A program made the translations under genes and the position numbers. A stretch of DNA of 64,000 nucleotides from Chimonanthus salicifolius (Eukaryota > Streptophyta > Magnoliopsida > Laurales > Calycanthaceae), in assembly GCA_013350335.1 (NCBI GenBank), contig CM023540.1, forward strand, positions 31,351,175 through 31,415,174, in the 5' to 3' direction. Position 1 is the stretch's first letter. Each line of letters begins with the position of its first letter. This document shows, piece by piece, positions 49,001 to 60,172 of the stretch. A model generated the notes under the pieces. That model had not been told where the DNA came from, did not search any database, and saw nothing but the letters and a program-made list of their open reading frames with translations.

Positions 49001-49236
49001 ACTTATAGCGCAGAAAATGACTTGTATCACCCTTGGAAGGAGTGATACACACGGTGGTATGCAGCGTAATTTTGGAGGTATATGAGGGTTACTTTGTAAT
49101 TTCATGTGAAAGTGCAGTAAGTTAGGGCAAACGAAGTAGGGCGTTTTGCAGCTCGAGCTAATGCTGGTTATGGCCTGTGGGGATTGGGACAAAATTGGGC
49201 CTTAAAAAAGTTAATTTATAATCAAAGCCCAGCCCA
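49001..49236 (-). promoter_or_regulatory. RPL7 promoter: TATA-like box and Site II motifs
   Basis: TATAAGT (minus strand, 49001-49007) is followed upstream by TTAGGGC at 49122 (telo-box-like) and by Site II-type motifs: TGGGCC at 49196-49201 and two adjoining AGCCCA at 49226-49236. Telo box plus Site II is the usual combination in plant ribosomal protein promoters, which supports placing the RPL7 transcription start here. Confidence 0.5.
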
Positions 49237-49715
49237 CTTGAAAGTTGAATTCCGATTTAGAATATCTAAAAATGAGAAAGAAATTGTGTCTAATTTTATT
49301 ATATAGGTAATATTATTGTTCTTTTGAACGATCCTATTGCTGAAGTTATTTATTTTAGTTTACTACTATTTTATTTTTTTACGATAAATGTTCTAATAAA
49401 TCTTTAAACTATGATTGATAGTTGGAAAGGTTAGCATTTGTATAAAAACCTAAAAAATTATATTGTTAAAGTGATTTTTATAAAATCCATTTCAAAATTC
49501 ACCATAATAGCCTTAAATTGGAGGAAATTTTTTTCGAAATACAATACTAAATTTATTATAAAATTATATCTTCTATTCCCTAATTGAACTAATGTTTCAA
49601 CTTTTAAATCCCACCTAGTGATCTCTCATAAATTAAAAAATATGCCAATCAATTGTATTGCCACGTGAGCATATAGTATAAAATTTATAATTTTAATAAT
49701 AAAATGTATAACTGA

Positions 49716-49885
49716 GTGTCCAGACCTCTTAGAGCAACCGACTAATCCTCGAAACATATGCAAGTGTCCCTACCCACATACTCTAGTTAAGTCAATAAGG
49801 AGTGATCCAGAAGGATTGAATGTGAATCAAACTGAAGATCTCGCTTCATGAGACATGCATCTTGACAGTCAGGCCAACCCCCTCA
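49716..49885 (-). mobile_element. tRNA-derived SINE (family B), fullest copy
   Basis: Read on the minus strand, a box A-like TTGGCCTGACTGTC and a box B-like GGTTTGATTC analogue (AGTTTGATTC) precede a body with GGATCACTCC, GTGGGTAGGGACACTTGCATATG and GAGGATTAGTCGGTTGCTC. The body ends AAGAGGTCTGGACACTC. The same body is the nested insertion at 25408-25532. Intergenic. Confidence 0.6.
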
Positions 49886-49964
49886 GATCATGTTGTAATG
49901 TTTCTTTGATGTACATGATTTCATGCTTTGATGTAATGAATTGTAAAACAGTTGTTTACACTCT

Positions 49965-50210
49965 TTTTTTTGACGACCAAGGTTTAGCTTCTTAGAACAC
50001 CCGACTAAGTCATGTATCATATGCGTAACGAAGTGTAATGATATGATGCCACTACATCTAGACCAGAGCAGTAAATTGTTCTATTTTGGAATATTTTTTT
50101 TACGAGCATGTTTAAACCTCTCAATCCACACACATTTGTTAAATAGATGAGAAGTGACCCAAAGGGGTTGAACATATTCCACGGTGTTCACCTCATGGTT
50201 GTTTATATGT
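49965..50210 (-). mobile_element. Further family B SINE fragments
   Basis: Two poly-T-led stretches (near 49965 and 50093) share CTTCTTAGAACACCCGACTAA, AGAAGTGACCCAAAGGGGTTGAAC and a TTCACCTCATGG-like end with the family B SINE. They may be one copy broken by an insertion. Confidence 0.45.
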
Positions 50211-51347
50211 TCAATTTGTGAGTTACTACTTGTTTCACTATATAATTTGTAATATTACATGACAGAATGACATTCTATGGGATTGCCGAAATATTGTTCT
50301 CCATGAGCGTCCATCTGCAGTCATGACTAGAACCTACAAAATTCTGTAGCTGCTACAATGAAAAATTACCAATTGATTGCAAACATTTGGCAGATGATGG
50401 TTTCATGAATACCATTCTTGCCGTCTATATTGAAATTGACATTGACATTATTTTTCATAGTTCAATACAACCAGATACGATTCTAACTCAATAAATGACT
50501 AAATGAGGCTGTCCACATGAAAAATGACAGTAAGATTGTATTAGTTTTACATGTGAGGTCTATTTTCAATTGAAGAAAACCTTTGGATTTTGAAGTCTTT
50601 CCACAATAGTTCATGAGATCCAACTATTCATGAGAAATATTCACTATTGGATATACACTATAAAGTATTGTGGATTAATACTTGCAAGACCCCATGTATC
50701 AATTCCATAGGAATTAAGCCTTGTACGCTGCTGATTTTGCTATGAAAAAAAAAAACCAACTTTACTGAAACAAGCTTCACTCCCGATAAAATGATCTACA
50801 AGAATTTTTTTTTTTCCTATACTGAATGCTACCAAGGCTGTTGATGACTTGGAATGTTCTTCTCATCATTATCATAAGCCTAAATTCCATATATTTGGAA
50901 TCAGATGTTGGGAGATTTACTTCTCCACATCACTGTCAAAAATCATGAAGTCCATCATTCTACTATCTATCACGTCCCTTCCACGACTTCAGAAGTCTAA
51001 CCTCGTCTGCTTTTGAGCCAAAGAATGTTTCTCCTGTCTGCTGAAAATAACTCTTGCTTACTGGTCATAAGAAATTTTCTGTTTGTTGGATCCATCAGGA
51101 AATCAGGGACATAGAATCATTTACTTGATAAAAAGAACCAGCTAAAACAAAGCATCAGATGGCATAAAAGGAACATATAACAGCAATTAGTAACATGTCT
51201 ATTTTTAAAACCACTCATAAAACCCCACTTGCAAACACATCTGACCACTGAGTAAATGAAAAAAGTCAGAATCATTGAGCCAGAGAAAACAGGGAATCCT
51301 ACTAACGGGGCTGAAAATACAAAACATAGGAAAGGGATTATGAAGTA
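50211..51347. other. Intergenic spacer downstream of p23
   Basis: No gene, RNA or clear repeat was recognised. The right end probably contains the p23 3'UTR. Confidence 0.5.
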
Positions 51348-54300
51348 TCAGAAAGCACATGCATCACGCCAATCATGCGCCATCGGATACTGAACTGTAA
51401 TGGTGCCTATAGCAACTTCACAACTGCTATTGTTGCCAAAGTATTCTGAACTCAGCTTCATGTGCTTGGAGCTGCTCCTGTCGTTGCCTCTGGAACAGGC
51501 TGTTTCCACCTTTTCTGCTGATTCACTCTTTTCTGCCGATTCAGTTTTCTCAACTTCCTGATCTGCAATGGAATGAGAAATTCGCCATATAAGAATGGGG
51601 CAACAGAATTTAGAGGCTTTTATGTATTAGATTTTTGGGATGAGTGAGAGCAAAGCATTCACATTATCCCATCACTGCAGTTTGGCCGTTTGTTGGAGAG
51701 ACATACATTAGAGAGGACTTTCCTGACAAACAACCATAATAGCTAAGTGCAAGGTGCAGCTATGGTGCCAAAGAATTCTGAAGCCCAAGGTTCAAGGCAC
51801 AAACCGAGGCACAGGTATAATTTTGCTAGTGCACTTAAATAGACAGTTTAAAAATGTGTTTAATCATTAATTTGTCTTTATCTAACAATATTAACAAAAT
51901 ACACCTTATTTAAGTAAAACTGCAAAATACATGGGCTATTGGATTTCCCATCTGGAATACATCGTACCGTACCTATCAGGAATTTCTAATTAGGTATTAC
52001 TGGGTAAGAATTCATATATCTAGGATATCTAATATTACTTCTTTTGAAAGGTACGATATCTAATATTATTACATAAACTAAAAGAGGATTATTATAGAAA
52101 TTTTTCCCAAAAAAATGGTGATTAATTAAGGTGAGCCAACCATAGAGCTAGGCAAGGTGCAAAAATGAGTTACGACTAAGGCATGCCTTCGACTACTACA
52201 CAAGCAACTCGATCATGCTTTGGCATCCAACCTTGTATATGTGGGCAAGAAGGTTAAGAGATCAAAACGATTGAATGATGCATCCTGTGGATGGAAACGG
52301 TCCTAACGTTGCATAAATGGGAAAATTCTGACCCTAGTATCAATATTTTATGGATTATGAACAATGTAATCCTGGAAAATGAATGCAGCAAAATGATTAA
52401 TGTCCTGAAGATCCTCAAACACAGGCAATTTTAGGCATCTCCCATCCATGCTAGGTCAGATCAGACCAATGAACTCAATCTAGAAACATAGGGACATCAT
52501 AGAAATTGGCCTAAACAATCTAACTGCTAAGGCTCAGTATCCTGTACCAGATTATTCTTTTTCGGTAAACAAATCATGCAAGGATAAAAGGCTAAAAGTG
52601 ATAAAAAATAGTGTCTTCAGGTTTCTGTTACCGATAAAAAGAAATCCTTGGCCCCAACCCGATACACGGGTTTGAATACATATGCCAGCCCATAGGGCTG
52701 GGCTTGGGCTAAATTCTTGAGATTGTCAGAAAGAGGATTTTCGGCAAGTTCAACCATTATATGCCTGCACCAAGGTCATTTTCTAATTTTTTAAAAAGTT
52801 GATAAATTAATTAGAAGACTGTCAGTTCAAATAGATATGATGAACTACAAGTAGACTAAATTTAAGCTTAAAACTCAAATTTTAGTCACTTGATCTTAAT
52901 GGTCAAAGTTATCAGACACCAAGACAAGAATGCCAAGCAACTTTGACCACTAAGATCAAGATATTAAATAGAGTTTTGAGCTCAAATTTTGTCCACTTAT
53001 AGCTAATCATGTCGATTTTCAATATGAAAGGTTGGAATTTTGATGATTTCAAACAAGATGGTTTGGGCTATAACATGCAAAGCTTGATGGGCTTCAGGCG
53101 CGCTTGAGCTTATGTATATATAAATGGGATTGCCTGCCATAGAGCATAGCCAGGCCTGAACCCGGCCCATGAACACCCCTAAATCAGGATCTATTGATTC
53201 AATTACAAAATGCACGACACAAAAAATTACAAACTAAATCAAGTGTGGCTCTTAAGAGATTGCACACCTTCATCATCACTATCATCAAAGTCATCACCCA
53301 TGCCCATGCCCATGCCCTCACCCATGCCCATACCCATGCCGCCCATACCGCCCAAGCCGCCCATGCCGCCCATGCCCATACCATCCATACCACCAAATTT
53401 CTGCAAGAGAGGTCAAATAAAAAAGCAGTTAGCTCAGTGGAAACAAATATCTTATATGATAAGTCTAATAAGCACACATACCGAAAAATCCATTCCTCCC
53501 AAGTCTAAATCAGCAGGATCTGCCAAAGAAAGAGCTCAAAATGGTGAACTTCCAATTAATTGTACATATACATGCATCCAAGTAGCTGTTGAGAACAAGA
53601 AATAGGAAGAATGACAAACCCTTCACATCTTCATCATCCACCCATTTGTCCCAATCAACTTTAATGTAGTGCGGTGTTTTGTCACCACCACGAAGTAATT
53701 TTGTCCACCAGTCCTTCTCTGCTTTCTCCACCACACAGAAAATGTTCCTGAGCCCAATATTTATTTTGCTTTCCTGATACAAGAAGAAGACATTTAGAAA
53801 CAAAAAGAGGCAGAGAAATGTGGAAATACAATGATGAAGCAATAATAGATTAATTGCATTTGCAGCAATTACGTATCACTGTTAAGGAGAAGTTCTTACC
53901 TCTACATTCACCTTATCATGAAGGTCCAACTTCAGTTCATAAACATGATTTTCTGCTCCAGCAGTAGCAGAGAAAGTAAAAACTCCATCAGGTTCAAGAT
54001 TGACCTTGACATTTTTTGCATCAGGTAACAGCACTGTAATATAAACTTTATCCAGTCGCTCAGCCCACTTCACTTCAGGATGACGACTGCAAATGATCAA
54101 TGTTAAATGATGGAAGAATATATAGGCTCGTACTAAAGACTTCATACAATTTAATTCACGGAGATGAGTGCAATAAACAAACAAATCATCCAATTAATCA
54201 GTATCTTAATCCATCTCTTTGGTGTCAGCCAAACACATATATTTAAATGTCTACCAATACTACACGGGAGCAAGAGGCCTTTACATGGGTAGGCGAATTG

Positions 54301-56585
54301 GTAGTGACGGACATTATTGGTACTAGTTTTGCCCTATGGAAGCCAACCTTAGTAGAAAAAAGGGAGTTGAAAGAGATGAAATTCAACTAAACACGGAACT
54401 ACTAAAGATAAGAACTGACAATAATCATCTATCCCTGTTGTCGTTTGTTATAGAATACAGTTATTCCATCTATTTAGGTTGGTAGTCATAATAGGTTTAG
54501 GTAAACTGTTTTCCTTATGCTGACCGCTTACCTGATGCATGTATGCCCTTAACCCTCCCTCTATCAAATCTTTAAGGTCTACACTCTACCATTTCTCCTA
54601 GTCCATCTAGCATGTATGAACTGTTAGTGGTACGGATAGGTTAATTAGAAAGATTTGTTTGGGAATGGGGCCTATTAAATAAAATCAACTTTATTGGGAC
54701 AACATAGCCATGTTTTTTAAGTTCCGAAGGTCAACATAACTATAGGCCATGGGTCTATTCCAACCGTAAGTATAACTAAGAATGGAGTGAAATTGGTTAA
54801 GAATTCAATTGCCAGAAAATAGGTGAGAGCGAGAGGATATGGGTAAGGAAGGAGGGTGTTAACGTGGCCATAGTGGCCCAATTTGGTCATGGCCGCAACA
54901 TAGTTATTTTGGTCTGGGCCTTGCCTTGAGGGGAGATTTCTTATGTACATAAGTTGTAGTGTTGTACATTGAAATTTGAAGTTATAGGTAGCCCCCTTGT
55001 TGTGCCAACCAATTCTCAAAGCTCCAACCAAGATGAGGGAGAAATATCCTTGCTGGAGAAGTGAGAAAAATCCATGCTCGTGCGGGGACTTTTGATGTGA
55101 GTATTATTGAAAGTTTGGTAATTTGAAAGACACCACATATTTTAAAAATAAGGACGCGCTAAGTAAAATTGATGCATCATTTGAAAACTTTTTAGAGAGG
55201 CTAATAAGAATGAGAAAAAGGGTACAATGTGCAGTTGATACTGGACCCTCAGGTGCATTTTTGCACCTAATAAACGGGGGCACTCCATTCAGGTGAGATA
55301 CTCTCTCATTTTAAATTGTAGATTGTAATGGTGAAAATAGGTGGATCTCATGCAATTCATTGTAGAAATCTGGTAAAAGGCAAGGAAACCACATTAAAGA
55401 TTATTTGGAGTACTTAATTTCCTTATTCAAATCGTCATTTGAACTGAAGCTTTTGGAGGCCAAATGAAACATACTCCAGGCAAATCTTTATCCAAAAAAT
55501 GGTGATTAGACCAGAAACAAGCCTGCTTTGGATTTCAATCCAAGAGATCTCTTTCCGCAAACACATAGCCATTTACTCTTTTACAAGCAACCACCAAATC
55601 CTACCTCATATATTTAGGCATCCCAACATAACAAAGATAAGCTGCACAAATCAGAATCCAATATGTTTATGAACAGAACAACCTATGCATGGTATAGGTC
55701 TGGTTGATAGAATCCAACACCAATATAATGTGTTGGGTCGATAAGAGCCTTGATTACAAGATGCTTTAATAAAAACATGGTAGGAAGTACTGTAAGAATT
55801 CATGGAAAATACTTGAAGAAACTGACAAGTAGACCCATCAGAGAATCAGCCATGAGCATATTGCATATTTCAAAGAACTTATCCACAATAGACAATAAAA
55901 ATGCATCAGATGCTAGTTTCTAATGCAGAGAAGTTACAGAGAAGAACACAACACCCCTAACATGCTTTCTGCTTTCCATCCCTCCCCAAGCAGAGTCAGG
56001 ATCACTGTAGCACATGGAACATGGTCCCGCATATGGTTTTTCAGAATGAGGGCTTCTCCCACACACCATGGCTTTCTGCATTTTTCAGCTTTCAGGGCAT
56101 TGACAGGGTACAGAGCCAATATAAAGGCTCTATAATGTAATTCAAACATCACAACTATGTATTTACTTTTGAATACACAAGAGAACCTCTTTCAGAACAC
56201 ATGGATGTAAGGCCAACCAACCATAGACCTTTTAAAGTCGAAAATCTCATTATTTTAAGTTCAACCGTCCATCATGTTTCATTTGATAAGATTAGTGGCC
56301 CCTCAACTATGCCACGTGGAGCGTCCTAATAATACTATGCGGTCCCTACTCCAGATCTTGACGACTTGACTCCACCCATGGACATGTATTACACAGTATA
56401 AAAATGTTTAAAGAAATCACAATTTTCCATCAATAATTTCAGTCAAAAGACAGGCGAAAAACACAGCTAAAAGATCTCATATCCATCTACCAAACACCAA
56501 TCAGAGAACAGAAATAGAATCGTTGGAAAACCGAAGAGAATCTATGTCGTTTGTAAGCAAACAATTAGGGAAAAAATTACCTCAT
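51348..56585 (-). CDS. p23-1: HSP90 co-chaperone p23-like protein (C-terminus probably frameshifted)
   Basis: Cytosolic/nuclear HSP90 co-chaperone with a CS domain. Exons on the complement: 56585-56581 (ATG plus two bases), 54086-53900, 53773-53620, 53519-53482, 53400-53268 and 51562-51348; junctions are in phase, 243 residues. The CS domain covers about 1-115: MSRHPEVKWAERLDKVYITV at the start, LPDAKNVKVNLEPDG, then WWTKLL and YIKVDWDKWVDDED. A Met/Gly-rich tract (GMGMGGMGGLGGMGGMGMGM type, about 132-164) is typical of plant p23-1. An acidic DDFDDSDDE and Glu/Ser-rich tail follow. After KVETA the frame as read enters an unusual CSRGNDRSSSK tail and stops at 51348. A one-base shift at about 51498 would give a short PEATTGAAPST-type end stopping at 51458. 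So the last exon may carry a one-base insertion or a sequence error. The 5'UTR has three telo boxes. Confidence 0.88.
52835..53027. mobile_element. Hairpin MITE-like element in p23 intron 5
   Basis: Arms of about 80 bases are inverted copies: ATGATGAACTACAAGTAGAC, AAAACTC and CTTAATGGTCAAAGTTATC on the left face CTTTGACCACTAAGATCAAG, GAGTTTTGAGCTC and CACTTATAGCTAATCAT on the right. Relatives occur at 21.5-21.9 and 41.6 kb. The following sequence to about 53185 (GAGCATAGCCAGGCCTGAACC) also recurs near 22045, so the element may be part of a larger repeat. Confidence 0.65.
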
Positions 56586-56604
56586 CTTGAATCGAGAGAA
56601 AGAG

Positions 56605-56630
56605 AAACCCTAAAAACCCTAGAAACCCTA
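56605..56630 (-). promoter_or_regulatory. Three telo boxes in the p23 5'UTR
   Basis: AAACCCTA occurs at 56605-56612, 56614-56621 and 56623-56630 (plus-strand spelling), 20-45 bases upstream of the start codon. Telo boxes in 5' regions are common in plant housekeeping genes. Confidence 0.7.
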
Positions 56631-56702
56631 AGAACTCGGGGCGGAACCGGAGACTCAGTTCGCTCTTGGTTGCTTCTACAAGCTGCTGAGGAATGTCTAT
56701 GC

Positions 56703-56709
56703 TTATATA
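56703..56709 (-). promoter_or_regulatory. TATA box of the p23 gene
   Basis: TATATAA on the minus strand, about 118 bases upstream of the ATG, places the transcription start near 56675, with a 5'UTR that includes the telo boxes. Confidence 0.6.
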
Positions 56710-57324
56710 GTAAGCCAAGGAAAGCGAGAAAGTGCTGCGCAGAAATTACAGAACTGCCCATACACGAACTACTTTGGGATATTAAGAGCCACTCTTAAAG
56801 GAAAAAAAAAGAAACTTTTATTGCTTTTATAATTGAAAATGATTTTTTTTAATTTTATAATCATAATGCTATAATATAAAATATTTTTCTATAAAAAATA
56901 ATTTTTATAATTCTAATAATACAAAACTAAATGATTAAACGAAATGCAAACTTTATATATTTATTATTTTCATTTTTTTATTTTATTAGAAAATATATGA
57001 GCACTTTAATTTTTTCAAAGATTGTGCATAATAATTTTCTAAAAAAAATCTACGAAGCACTTCAATACTTAAAGAGTAGTCTCTTTAAATAGAAAAAATT
57101 GAAAGTCTTATTAAAGCTTTTCATTAGAGAAATTATTAATAAGTCTGTTTGAGTTCATTCTCAATTGGTTTAAAATGTAGAATATTAGTTTTGAATAGAA
57201 TTAATAAATGAATTTAGAAATTGAAAAATATTAGAGATGATGTTGTCTCTTATTGGCAAAAGCACTGCAGTCTCTAGTGTTTTTTTTTTAAGAAGTAAAA
57301 CCTAACAATATTTTGCTTATTTCA

Positions 57325-57675
57325 AAATCGATGGAAATTTATTGTGTCTTTTCGTTTTTTTGTTTTTTGTTTAGTAAAAGATCGATGGAAATTTTATAGT
57401 GACATTTTAAAAAATGATGAAAAATTAATGGTGAGAGTAATGACAATAATTAATGGTAACTTTTCATTTTTTGCTTAATAAAAAATCGATGTAAAATTAA
57501 TGGTGCGATGAAAATTAATTGTGACTTTTTCAAAATCGATGGAAAATTAATGTGACATTTAAAAAAAATTAATGGTAACTTTTTCAAAAACGATGGAAAA
57601 TTAATGTGATATTTTCAAAAATAATGGAAAATTAATGATGACTTTTTCAAAAATGATGAAAAATTAATGACATCT
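57325..57675. repeat. Degenerate tandem array, unit about 33 bases
   Basis: The phrase TTTTCAAAAATGATGGAAAATTAATG, followed by a short TGACTT-like link, recurs about nine times with small changes (ATCGATGGAAATTTT, AACGATGGAAAATTAATGTGA, AATAATGGAAAATTAATGATG). Unit length varies from about 30 to 40 bases. Confidence 0.65.
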
Positions 57676-57849
57676 TAGTTAGGTAGACTTGGATGTGACT
57701 AGCATGAAATTCCACATATGAAAAGAAATGAAAGTTACATTCAATTAAAGTTATAGCTTTATTTTGGGTTGGATGTTTCTCGCCTTTGTATTTTTTTCTC
57801 TCCATTTACGTCTTTAGATATGAAATTGTTATGTACACATGTGGTCATG

Positions 57850-58524
57850 CCTAGGGTTGCAACTCAAGCAAGTTGGGCTAGGTTTTAGGCCTTCCCAAGT
57901 CTGGGCTTGAATTGCCGTTAAAGGGCCAATATAGAGCCAGGGCCCAGGTTCACCTAAATTATTACAAGTTTGGATTATACGCAGAGGTCGAAAATTTGGC
58001 CGAAGTGAGATTTTGGCCTAATTTTTGTATCGCTCAAATCTCGGTTCGGCTGAGATCTTTCTCTCTCTTTATTTTTTTTGTTGAAATCTCTGTGATTTTG
58101 TTTTGAAAAAAAACATTTAAAAAAAATAAAAAGCTATTTTTTTAAACATATATATAATATCAGCCGAGATATCGGTCCTGACCCACAACCGATATTCTTT
58201 TTTTTTGAAAAAAAGAAAAGAATCGGCCGATAGTCGGCCGAGATTTATTCTCCTGACTACAGGATACTTGTAAGACTTGAACCCAATTTCAAGCCCACTA
58301 TATGTGGGCTCAGGATTCTTTGGACTAAAAAAGATTTTCTGTATTATTTTATATAAAAAAAATTATATACAACATAAAATTTATATTGATTGAAATTCAA
58401 GTTTAGACCTAGTATTTTGAGTCTGAAAATGAGTCCAGCATGAGCCCGGGTCAATCGAACTTAAATTTTTTCGGGTTTTCGTGTGCAAGATTGGGTTAGG
58501 CTTGAGCCAAGTTGTACCCCTAGT
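57850..58524. mobile_element. TIR-bounded repeat enclosing an ATATCGGCC-type block
   Basis: CTAGGGTTGCAACTCAAGCAAG at 57852 is mirrored at the right by CTTGAGCCAAGTTGTACCCCTAG, ending at about 58524. Inside, GGCCGAAGTGAGATTTTGGCC and GATATCGG/AATCGGCCGATAGTCGGCCG (58.0-58.26 kb) belong to the palindromic family seen at 1.2-1.7 kb. Flanks show no clear target duplication. A nested insertion is likely but unproven. Confidence 0.45.
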
Positions 58525-58799
58525 TATATCATCTTTTATTGGAAACTTTGAAAATCAGAGCTGCGCCATGTTTTTCCAATTAAGGCCAATATTTCAAACT
58601 ATAATGAGAGTAGATATTCATAAATTTTGTAAAGTTCTTTATATTGATTACAATGATTGCACATTTCATATTATATGTTTTATAAATGTGATGTACACCT
58701 TCTATATGTTGCAAATTGTAACTCAAATGTGTTATTAATCCTTAGATGAGACCCAACTCTCTTCATTTGATTTAAGCAACTGAATTGTTATCAGGGGTA

Positions 58800-58990
58800 C
58801 AAATTTCGGTCGATACGCACTATATCGGTTATACATGCGAGATATCAGCCAATATAGTCAAGATCTCGCTGATATCAGTCAATATGGTTTTAAACCTCTG
58901 ATTTTTGTCAAGAAAAAAAAAAAAAAATCAGAAGAGAGAGATATATTGGCCGAGACGCCAATATCTCGGTATTGCCTTTTTGGTATTGCC
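58800..58990. repeat. Third copy of the ATATCGGCC-type dispersed repeat
   Basis: ATCGGTTATACATGCGAGATATC, GATCTCGCTGATATCAGTCAA and ATATTGGCCGAGACGCCAATATC show the same degenerate CGATATC/GGCCGA vocabulary as 1237-1672 and 58.1-58.26 kb, with a central A-run. Confidence 0.5.
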
Positions 58991-59251
58991 TTTTTTTACC
59001 CTTGGTTGTTATTGAAGAAACTGATGAAGAGAAATAAGTGACGGTAGAAAAGAGCTTTCATTTGCCAAATAAACAAACAAATGCAAGGTTTAAAAGAAGA
59101 AGAAAAAACATTATGCAAGACAAACAACAGAATCAAACAAATACAAATTTGGGGAGAAAATTTTTATCTGTATTTTTCCAAGGAACACCATTTCCCCCAT
59201 GAGAATAAACATGCCAAACAAGGGATTTTCTCCCCACCCAAAAGAGAAAAA

Positions 59252-60172
59252 CTATGTAGTGTTTGGAAAAGAAACAAAGGAAAGCAGCTCTTGATCTTTT
59301 TCAAACTTGGCCATCTCTCTCTCTTCCAAGGAAACCCAAGCTTCAAGCCCATCCCTTGATCTTGTCTCCATCAACATAACAGAATCTTTAGCAGAATTCT
59401 TCCCAATAGAAGCCCAAATGGCCTTTCCCCACCCAAAATCCACTTCATAGAGTGAAAATCCTACTCCAGCTACTAAATATAAGTGAATCCACACCATATT
59501 TTGAATACTTCTCTTTAATTTCTTTTAAACGCCCAAGGGCCTTAGAAAGCCCATTTGGACCATTGCATTGCTTTAATGTACTCGCTGTCTATTTGCATTA
59601 TGGCATCCCTCAACCTTCTTTCTAGACAATTCTGCTTGTTCTCATGGCGCTCTTCTTCGTCTTCTGCCATAAGCACCCATGCTGTTAGTGCACTGTGGAC
59701 AAAATTCCCAATAGAATATTCCGGCAACGGAGGGACCATAAACGCAAGTTCACTGCATATAGCACCACCAATGCCCTTGTTGACTCTGAGCGAGCCCTAA
59801 TGAGACACCGCCATATGAGTGCAGACACTGCCTCAACACGAGTAACATGCTTCCCTTAATGGGTTCTGGCCCGAAGGGCCCTGATGTTTGATGGGCCAAA
59901 CACAAATCTCTTGGTTGAGAGGCCCTTCTTTATCTTGATCACAGGCCCTGAATCTACAGAATGTGGCACTTCAACCGGTGGGAAGAGCATCGATAACTCG
60001 AAAGTTGGGCCCACCACCTCACCATCTCCACCTGTGGTGGCGGCCCACCCTTTGACGAACGTGGCCATTGAAGCCCCACCTCCAAGCTTATGTGAAAGGC
60101 CGAGGCCGATCGCCAGCCCACCGTCGTCAAAAGCGGTGACTTGGACGGCCTAAGAGCACATCCTTGCCTGAC
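59252..60172 (-). pseudogene. BAHD acyltransferase pseudogene, 5'-truncated tandem copy
   Basis: On the minus strand broken frames reproduce the neighbour at 61271-62569 from about its residue 126 to its end: AFDDGGLAIGLGLSHKLGGG, FPPVEVPHSVDSG, TKRFVFGPSNIRALRARTH then a stop, EAVSALIWRCLI, CLERRLRDAI, DFGWGKAIW and FEKDQELLSFVSF. There is one nonsense codon (near 59856) and at least two frameshifts. The catalytic HxxxD has become HKLGG, losing Asp. Similarity stops abruptly at about 60172, next to a T13 run, so the first 125 codons are absent. The later DFGWG survives. It cannot make an active enzyme. Confidence 0.92.

Larger units (their letters stand above)
56810..59251. other. Repeat-rich intergenic spacer
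   Basis: No gene was recognised. Contents: AT-rich sequence to 57.3 kb, a tandem array at 57325-57675, a TIR-bounded element at 57850-58524, and two ATATCGGCC-type repeats. From about 59.0 kb the sequence resembles the 3' flank of the intact BAHD gene (near 61.08-61.27 kb), showing that the duplication extends beyond the coding part. Confidence 0.55.

Noticed and set aside
53199..53477. Trp/Ala-rich and Pro/Met-rich frames around the p23 repeat
   Set aside because: They are alternative-frame readings of the GGMGGM-coding repeat of p23 exon 5.
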